Positions 58,901 through 64,000 of a stretch of 64,000 nt of DNA are shown here, piece by piece. This DNA is from Bacteroidota bacterium (GTDB lineage: Bacteria > Bacteroidota > Bacteroidia > Flavobacteriales > Weeksellaceae). The stretch is from positions 15,299 to 79,298 of the forward strand of contig JAEWOD010000029.1 in assembly GCA_023461035.1 (NCBI GenBank), in the 5' to 3' direction. The stretch's first letter is position 1; every line of letters starts with the position of its first letter. The position numbers and the translations under genes were made by a program. Below the pieces are notes generated by a model. It was not told the origin of the DNA. It ran no database searches and saw only the letters and a program-made list of their open reading frames with translations.

Positions 58901-60577
58901 ATGAACCAATCCAAAGCACTTGCCATCCTCAAATCAGGACGAAATGTATTTCTGACGGGGTCTGCCGGTGCGGGAAAAACTTATGTCCTCAATCAATATA
59001 TCCAATACCTTAAAGAGCATAAAGTCGGTGTTGCGGTAACGGCTTCTACGGGAATTGCGGCTACGCACATGAACGGCCAGACGATTCATTCCTGGTCGGG
59101 AATCGGGATACGGGATGAGGTTTCGGTTCGGCATTTGTCCAATCTGAAAGAAAAAAAATATTTCCGTGATAAAATGGATTCGGTGAAAGTTTTGGTGATT
59201 GATGAAATTTCCATGTTGCACCGAAATCAATTGGATTTGGTGAATCGGGTACTGAAATTTTTCAAAGGAAATGAATTGGCTTTTGGAGGAATTCAAGTGG
59301 TTTTTTCGGGTGATTTTTTTCAGTTGCCGCCCATCGGTAACGATTTAGAATCTTCGCGTCAGAAATTTGCCTTTATGTCCGATGCCTGGCTGGAGGCCGA
59401 ACCTCTGATTTGTTATCTGACCGAACAACATCGTCAATCCGAAAATGATTTGAATTTGATTTTAAATGAAATCCGAACCGGAACTGTTTCGCAGAAATCC
59501 ATTGATTTATTGGAATCAAGGGTAGAACTTCATCCGGACGAAGGCGAACAGGAAACCAAATTATTTACGCATAACGCAGATGTGGACAGAATCAACCAGA
59601 TGTATTTGGAACAAATCGGAAGCAGTTCAAGGTTTTTTGATGCGGCTGTAAAAGGAAATGATGCTTTGATTGAAGTTTTGAAAAAATCGGTTTTGGCATT
59701 GGAAAAACTGGAACTGAAAACCGGTGCGCAGGTGATGTTTATCAAAAATAATTATGAAATCGGTTACGTAAACGGAACGCTGGGACGTGTAACGGGCTTT
59801 ACGGAAAAAGGAAATCCGCTAGTGAAAACTTTTGACAACGATCTGATAGAAGCAAAACCTCATATCTGGTCAATCGAAGATGAAAGTGGAAAGCCTTTGG
59901 CTTCATTCGTGCAGATTCCGTTGCGTTTAGCATGGGCGATTACGGTACACAAAAGTCAGGGAATGACGCTGGACGCGGCGATGATTGACCTGAGTCGTGC
60001 ATTTGAAAAAGGGCAAGGTTATGTGGCGCTTTCCCGGCTTCGGGATTTGCAGGGTTTGAAATTGAAAGGACTAAACCAAACGGCTTTGGAAGTTGATGAA
60101 TTGGCAAGTCGTGCCGATAAACGTTTTCAGGAATTGTCGCAGGAATGGGATGATTCGCTGGAGGAAAAAGATTTGGAAAACGAATTCAAAGGATTTATCC
60201 GATCATCCGGCGGTACAACCGACAAAAAAGAATTGGCGAAGCAAAAAGAAAAATTGGCCCAAAAAGGAAAAGCTGAAAAAGAATCGACTTATCAGATTAC
60301 CAAAAAGTTGGTGGAACAAAAATTGAGTTTGGACGAAATTGTTTCTGAAAGAGGTTTGGGAAAAGGAACGATTTTGAGCCATCTGATCCGGATTTCGGAA
60401 ACCGATGCAGAAATTGATTTGGAACAATTCCGGCCGGATGAGGAATTATTAAAGAACATAAAAAAGATTTGGAAGAAAACTCCGGAAGCCGGAATGGGGC
60501 AGATTTATAAAGATTTGAAAGGGAAATTCAGTTATGATGACATCAAACAAGTGATGATTTTCCGAAATCGAAACTAA
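58901..60577 (+). CDS. PIF1-like helicase (AAA, RecD/Pif1 superfamily) with C-terminal HTH
   Basis: 558-residue superfamily 1B DNA helicase. Walker A GSAGAGKTYV (residues 20-29), Walker B VLVIDEISML (near 103-112), motif III VFSGDFFQLPPI near 139-150, motif IV-VI region FVQIPLRLAWAITVHKSQGMTLDAAMIDLSRAFEKGQGYVALSRLRDLQGL (near 345-395) with the Arg finger. C-terminal tail from about 460 carries a helix-turn-helix (HTH_40) pattern: TKKLVEQKLSLDEIVSERGLGKGTILSHLIRI. Such Pif1/RecD-like enzymes resolve structured DNA; the HTH extension is common in Bacteroidota homologues. It is 28 bp after the GldM-C-like gene. Confidence 0.92.
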   Translation: MNQSKALAILKSGRNVFLTGSAGAGKTYVLNQYIQYLKEHKVGVAVTASTGIAATHMNGQTIHSWSGIGIRDEVSVRHLSNLKEKKYFRDKMDSVKVLVIDEISMLHRNQLDLVNRVLKFFKGNELAFGGIQVVFSGDFFQLPPIGNDLESSRQKFAFMSDAWLEAEPLICYLTEQHRQSENDLNLILNEIRTGTVSQKSIDLLESRVELHPDEGEQETKLFTHNADVDRINQMYLEQIGSSSRFFDAAVKGNDALIEVLKKSVLALEKLELKTGAQVMFIKNNYEIGYVNGTLGRVTGFTEKGNPLVKTFDNDLIEAKPHIWSIEDESGKPLASFVQIPLRLAWAITVHKSQGMTLDAAMIDLSRAFEKGQGYVALSRLRDLQGLKLKGLNQTALEVDELASRADKRFQELSQEWDDSLEEKDLENEFKGFIRSSGGTTDKKELAKQKEKLAQKGKAEKESTYQITKKLVEQKLSLDEIVSERGLGKGTILSHLIRISETDAEIDLEQFRPDEELLKNIKKIWKKTPEAGMGQIYKDLKGKFSYDDIKQVMIFRNRN

Positions 60578-60696
60578 GCTTTTAACCGAAAAATTTTACG
60601 CAGAATTCGCAAAGTTAGCCCATAAAATAATCAGATGAATTTCAAGAGACTGTAAATATTTATGTTACATTTAGTCTGCCTTTAGAATTTACTGAA

Positions 60697-61152
60697 ATGA
60701 ATTATCCGGATTTTTTTTCTCAATTGAGAATTTTGCTTGACCCTGACCATGAGAAATTGGATTTTAAATCTATTTCCCAATTGGATTTTAAAAATTTTCC
60801 CTCCAAAATCATCGTTTCCCTTGTCCATTTCGAAGAGGATAAAAACAGAAGGAATCAGGTTTCCATAAAAAGAAACAATGATGAAAGTGTTCTAAAACAA
60901 CCCGTTCAGACTCAGGTATTTTATTTACTTTTTTCTTCCCATTCCCAAAATTCAAACGATTACATCTCGGGCATTCAGGCTTTGTCGGAAATCAATCATT
61001 TCTTTCACTCCCATCCCATTATCAAAATTTCTGACGAAAAGAAATGTTTGGCAGAATGGGTTTCGCTGAATTGGGAACAACAGTTTTATCTATGGAAAAG
61101 TTTAGGCGTCAAACAACTGCCCTACTTTTTATATAAATTTTCAGAAATCTGA
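60697..61152 (+). CDS. orphan Pvc16-like (DUF4255) protein
   Basis: 151-residue protein whose middle region has the DUF4255/Pvc16 pattern: IIVSLVHFEEDKNRRNQVSIKRNN, then a linker, VFYLLFSSHSQNSNDYISGIQALSEINHFFHSHP, and the C-terminal AEWVSLNWEQQFYLWKSLGVKQLPYFLYKFSEI that corresponds to the end of that family. In contractile injection systems Pvc16-type proteins cap or stabilise the tail sheath/tube end. No other tail gene is present in the window, so this is either a relic or a protein with its own use. Family assignment rests on recalled patterns. Confidence 0.45.
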   Translation: MNYPDFFSQLRILLDPDHEKLDFKSISQLDFKNFPSKIIVSLVHFEEDKNRRNQVSIKRNNDESVLKQPVQTQVFYLLFSSHSQNSNDYISGIQALSEINHFFHSHPIIKISDEKKCLAEWVSLNWEQQFYLWKSLGVKQLPYFLYKFSEI

Positions 61153-61202
61153 ATAAAAAAAGCCCGAATTGCTTCGGACTTCAACTATTATAAACAGAAT
61201 AA

Positions 61203-61610
61203 TCATTCGACAATAAAATAAATTGCTTTCTTTTCTTGTGCTATTTCTTCACCAGGCGCAAATTTTTTGAATTCAATCAAACAAACACCGTTTGATTCAC
61301 CTGTAATTTCATAGGTATGAATACCCGGAACACCGACCATTCCTTCAGGAGCTTCGTTTTGCTGATAACCTGCATCGTTGAGTTTTACTATACACTCTTG
61401 TTGGGTTTCTGTTTGCCAGGAATATCCGGTTGATGGATTTTCTTCCAAATTCACCGCCACCGTTTTACCGTTTTTCACTTTTACAAATTCCAAATGATTA
61501 TATTCGGAAAGACTGACTTTATCGGGAAAATAATCCCATCTTTCTTTGACAGTGGTTTTACAGTTTAGAAAGGTTAAGCAAACGGCAATTAGTAAAACTA
61601 TTTTTTTCAT
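61203..61610 (-). CDS. chagasin-like (I42) protease inhibitor lipoprotein
   Basis: 135 residues. Lipoprotein signal peptide with LNC lipobox (Cys17), then a small beta-sandwich with three loop motifs of chagasin-type cysteine-protease inhibitors: NPSTGYSWQ (NPTTGY loop), GMVGVPGIHTYEI (GxxG loop) and a terminal strand CLIEFKKFAPGEEIAQEKKAIYFIVE (RPW-like region altered to KKFAP). The family inhibits papain-like proteases. Outer membrane or periplasmic location expected. Convergent with the Pvc16-like gene. Confidence 0.8.
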   Translation of the reverse strand: MKKIVLLIAVCLTFLNCKTTVKERWDYFPDKVSLSEYNHLEFVKVKNGKTVAVNLEENPSTGYSWQTETQQECIVKLNDAGYQQNEAPEGMVGVPGIHTYEITGESNGVCLIEFKKFAPGEEIAQEKKAIYFIVE

Positions 61611-61794
61611 CGGATTAAAAATTTTAGTGAAGTTAATTGTTTTTTAACAGAAATCAAACTCCGCCTATTAAATTTCATTTTTCGATTCGGTATATTTTTT
61701 CCGGAGTTTGGTTAAATAATAAGCTGAGATTCTGTGTTAATAGGAAAAGTCGAATTTTTAGCAGGTTGGTTATGGTCTGATTTTGTCATGATTT

Positions 61795-62228
61795 TTGTTT
61801 GTTTCACCACAAAAATACACGCCAAAATCCAATTTGAATCGTTCATTTTACCACGGGTTTCACCCGGAGTTAGCTACATAATGTCCTTTCAGGACGAAGA
61901 TTCAGCAATAGTTTCAATGCTTCTTATTTATTCATCATCCAACCTCTTCTTTTCCAGTTTTTCCGGTGAAAACTCTGGTTTTATCAGGAGTTTTGTTTGT
62001 TTCACCACAAAAATACACGCCAAAATCTAATTTGAATCGTTCATTTTACCCCGGGTTTCACCCGGAGTCAGCTACATAATGTCCTTTCAGGACGAAGATT
62101 CAGCAACGGTTTCAATGCTTCTCATTTATTCATTATCCAACCTCTTCTTTTCCAGTTTTTCCGGTGAAAACTCCGGTTTTATCAGGAGTTTCGTTTGTTT
62201 CACAACAAAAATACACGCCAAAATCTTT
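61795..62228. repeat. 198-bp tandem direct repeat (about 2.2 copies) with small hairpins
   Basis: The sequence GTTTCAC(C/A)ACAAAAATACACGCCAAAATC starts at 61801, 61999 and 62197, a period of exactly 198 bp. The two complete units differ at a handful of bases. Each unit contains compact palindromes such as CCGGGTTTCACCCGG and GTCCTTTCAGGAC, and the tail beyond 62228 continues with CCCCGAATTTCATTCGGGG and GACTCCTACGGAGTC. Short open frames within it are by-products of the repetition, not genes. Confidence 0.85.
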
Positions 62229-62361
62229 ATATTTTCTTTCCCCGAATTTCATTCGGGGTTATAAATAGTTGACTCCTACGGAGTCATGATTTATATATTC
62301 TATTTACTGTCAGTGAATTATTTGTTGTAACATAATGCACTATGGGTTTAAATTGTATAAC
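62229..62361. repeat. hairpin-rich intergenic tail of the tandem repeat
   Basis: Two perfect small palindromes: CCCCGAATTTCATTCGGGG near 62242-62260 and GACTCCTACGGAGTC near 62271-62285, then AT-rich DNA up to the WYL regulator stop. Same palindrome style (short stem, TTCA or TACG loop) as within the 198-bp repeat. Confidence 0.65.
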
Positions 62362-63261
62362 TCAATTGTATAATTGAACAACTTTCTGCATTCGGCTCTT
62401 TAATTGTTTCCCTAAATTTTTGGGTTCCAGAACCTGCACAAATTCGCCATGTGAAAGTATTTCCTGAACGAAATCATAAGTAGGCACCAATTTGAGCCGG
62501 ACGGTCATTTCGCCGTTTTCATCATGCAGAATTTGTTGCGAATGATGAAGCGGCATGGTACGGATGTAATTCCCCTGCCCTTCCGTAAATTTCAATTGGA
62601 TTTCCTGTGGCTTTTCATCGCCCGGACCAACAATCCCGAAACAATCTTTGAAGAATTCTTTTGGATTGATTTTTTGCGGATGCTGGAATTTGGTTTGGGT
62701 GATATTCAGCGCAAATAGCCTGTCCAAACCGAAAGTCCGGAATTCTTTTCGTTCCAAATCATACACAAAAACATACCAACGCTTTTTGAATTCCTTTAAT
62801 AAATATGGTTCAACTGTACGAACCTCTACTTCGTCAGACCAGAATTTCTGATAGCGAAACTGAACCTGAAAACGGTTTTGAATCGCGTAGAGCAAACCGC
62901 TGAGATGTTCGGTCCCTTCCGATTTCCGGGTATCAAACTGGATGAATTCCGAAAAAGATTGATTGAGGTTCAGCACCTGAAAAACGTCGAGTGCTTCAAA
63001 CATCCGTTCGCTGTATTCGTCCTGATTGTCCTCACTTATGAAATAGACTTTGCGGGAGCGGTCGTATTTGATTTCTATGTTGTAGAGCGTGGCGATTTCC
63101 TTGACATCACGCTGGAAAGTCCGGAGTGAAACAGAAAATTCCAAATCGTTCAAATCACCTTCGGATTCCAATTTATCCAAAATTTCTTCAAATGAAGAAG
63201 GTTTGTTTCTGAGTTTCTGAATGATGATACGGTGACGGAACAGGGTTTCTTTTTGTGACAT
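62362..63261 (-). CDS. WYL domain transcriptional regulator
   Basis: 299 residues: an N-terminal winged HTH of the HTH_11/DeoR-like type (about 1-75: ETLFRHRIIIQKLRNKPSSFEEILDKL ... SLRTFQRDVKEIATLYNIEIKYDRSRKVYFI) and a central WYL domain (about 125-220: IQNRFQVQFRYQKF, TVEPYLLKEFKKRWYVFVYDLERKEFRTFGLDRL), where the W-Y-L triad reads RWYVFVYD. A C-terminal WCX-like extension follows (LKFTEGQGNYIRTMPLHHSQQIL). WYL domains sense nucleic-acid or nucleotide ligands and often regulate defence or DNA-damage genes; no such genes are adjacent here. Confidence 0.9.
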   Translation of the reverse strand: MSQKETLFRHRIIIQKLRNKPSSFEEILDKLESEGDLNDLEFSVSLRTFQRDVKEIATLYNIEIKYDRSRKVYFISEDNQDEYSERMFEALDVFQVLNLNQSFSEFIQFDTRKSEGTEHLSGLLYAIQNRFQVQFRYQKFWSDEVEVRTVEPYLLKEFKKRWYVFVYDLERKEFRTFGLDRLFALNITQTKFQHPQKINPKEFFKDCFGIVGPGDEKPQEIQLKFTEGQGNYIRTMPLHHSQQILHDENGEMTVRLKLVPTYDFVQEILSHGEFVQVLEPKNLGKQLKSRMQKVVQLYN

Positions 63262-63372
63262 TGGCGTTTTGGGATTTATTTCTCAAAGATAAAAATTTAT
63301 AGCGACAATTGATGTCGTTTGAAAATTAATTTTCTATACACAAGTTTCAAAAGAGAAAATCAAACTGAATTT

Positions 63373-63663
63373 TTATGTCTGTGTCTTTCTGAAATTCTCT
63401 AACAAACATTCTATATTTTCTTTCCCGACAGGATTTTGGCTGTGAACTGCAAACTCTGGTAAACTGAATTCATTGTCCAAACAATATTCTACCAGCCATT
63501 TCGCACAGTCAAAACCGGTTTTTCCTTCGCCTAAATCGTGGTCAAATGAGATGAAATCCGGCAGCCAGTTTTCTAAAATGAAAAAGGTAAATTCTTCGTA
63601 AAACTAAACTCCTTCAAAGCCTTTGTAGGTTTCAGAAAGTGCCAGTAAGGTTTGATTTTTCAT
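63373..63663 (-). pseudogene. broken cyclic-phosphate-processing receiver (cREC) domain gene
   Basis: On the minus strand an ATG at 63663 opens 19 codons, then TAG (63604-63606), then 76 codons in the same frame to TAA (63373-63375): FYEEFTFFILENWLPDFISFDHDLGEG, KTGFDCAKWLVEYCLDNEF, LPEFAVHSQNPVGKENIECLLENF. This matches the C-terminal three quarters of the cyclic-phosphate processing receiver (cREC) family, in which the FDHDLGEG acidic pocket and the HSQNPxG loop are typical; the N-terminal LDDxR pocket is absent. The gene therefore looks truncated and interrupted. Confidence 0.65.
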
Positions 63664-64000
63664 TTTATAAAAGTTTTTATGTTCTTTCTACAAAGATGAA
63701 AACCAAACAAGCCAATCCATGTCGTTTCAAAAAAATATTAAATGAAAAAACCGCCAACCCAACTGCTTTTCTAAAAATTTATTAATTAGAGCCTGTTTAA
63801 ATTTTATTGCTAAAAATTTTTATAGCTATTTTGAGATGCCCTTCGACTACGCTCACGGTGACAGATTTTTTGCTTCGTGTTTGAAGATTTATCGGGATAA
63901 ATCAAGAATAGGAAGTTGATTGCTTCGTTCCTCGCAATGACACGCTCAAAAAGAGCATCAAAATTTAGCAAAGATATTCTTTAAGAGCCTTAAAAATATA
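63664..64000. other. non-coding right edge with repeat fragments
   Basis: No gene recognised. It contains the sequence CCCTTCGACTACGCTCACGG near 63840 and a half REP-like palindrome (GATTGCTTCGTTCCTCGCAATGAC region, 63918-63941), sharing its core with the element at 58132-58211. The rest is AT-rich spacer. Confidence 0.5.

Noticed and set aside
61795..62228. CRISPR array
   Set aside because: Units are 198 bp, contiguous and without unique spacers; no cas genes in the window.
61734..62264. Short open frames of 61-98 codons in the tandem repeat that encode repeated peptides
   Set aside because: They arise because a 198-bp period is a multiple of three; no start context, and the sequence is dominated by palindromes.

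Overview
The window comes from a low-GC member of the Bacteroidota, most likely a flavobacterium. The evidence is a C-terminal type IX secretion sorting domain (LRR protein at 41.7 kb), a GldM-C-like protein, a eukaryote-type glycyl-tRNA synthetase, near absence of Shine-Dalgarno sequences, and many promoters with the Bacteroidota -7 box TAnnTTTG. These boxes often show that an upstream TTG or GTG codon is promoter rather than start codon.

Layout. 0-9.6 kb is an accessory zone: a serine hydrolase cut by the window edge, a CPBP protease, a nitroreductase/aldo-keto reductase/AraC operon, a parDE toxin-antitoxin pair, a stretch of decaying DNA (truncated lipoprotein start, remnant of a third AraC regulator), and a second oxidoreductase/AraC locus. 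9.7-17 kb is mostly housekeeping: glyS, small-molecule and stress proteins, aat, tRNA-Gln and guaA. 17-19.5 kb holds two related toxin-antitoxin modules in opposite orientation around mtgA; in the first the toxin is stopped by TGG to TGA. 19.5-30.7 kb is one long minus-strand run. It starts at an esterase, passes through an M17 peptidase, two ATP-grasp ligases, an alpha/beta hydrolase, a GCS2-type carboxylate-amine ligase, a class I glutamine amidotransferase and a third ATP-grasp-like protein, and ends in purD. This amide/peptide-ligase cluster is the best candidate for a little-described pathway. 30.9-37 kb carries purH, purB and purA; a small membrane-protein gene sits against purH inside a 49-bp duplication of the purH 3' end. 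37-54 kb contains cell-wall, envelope and metabolic genes (pbpC, subtilase, LRR/T9SS protein, fumC, OmpA, a second lpxD, lysine 6-aminotransferase, three beta-barrel paralogues, purM, an AstE-like deacylase, a Bcr/CflA pump). 54.5-58 kb is a three-gene biotin-dependent acyl-CoA carboxylase operon. 58-64 kb has a GldM-C-like secreted protein, a PIF1-like helicase, an orphan Pvc16-like protein, a chagasin-like inhibitor, a 198-bp tandem repeat full of small hairpins, a WYL regulator and a broken cyclic-phosphate-processing receiver gene.

How it fits together. Six purine genes (guaA, purD, purH, purB, purA, purM) lie within 36 kb but not as one operon. The ligase cluster has everything expected for joining amino or carboxylate units and trimming or hydrolysing the product: ATP-dependent ligases, an ammonia donor domain, esterases and an aminopeptidase. 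Its product cannot be read from sequence. Recurrent hairpin terminators, a palindromic REP-like element and single-gene insertions suggest a locus remodelled by small mobile sequences. I saw no CRISPR array, rRNA, prophage or complete insertion sequence.
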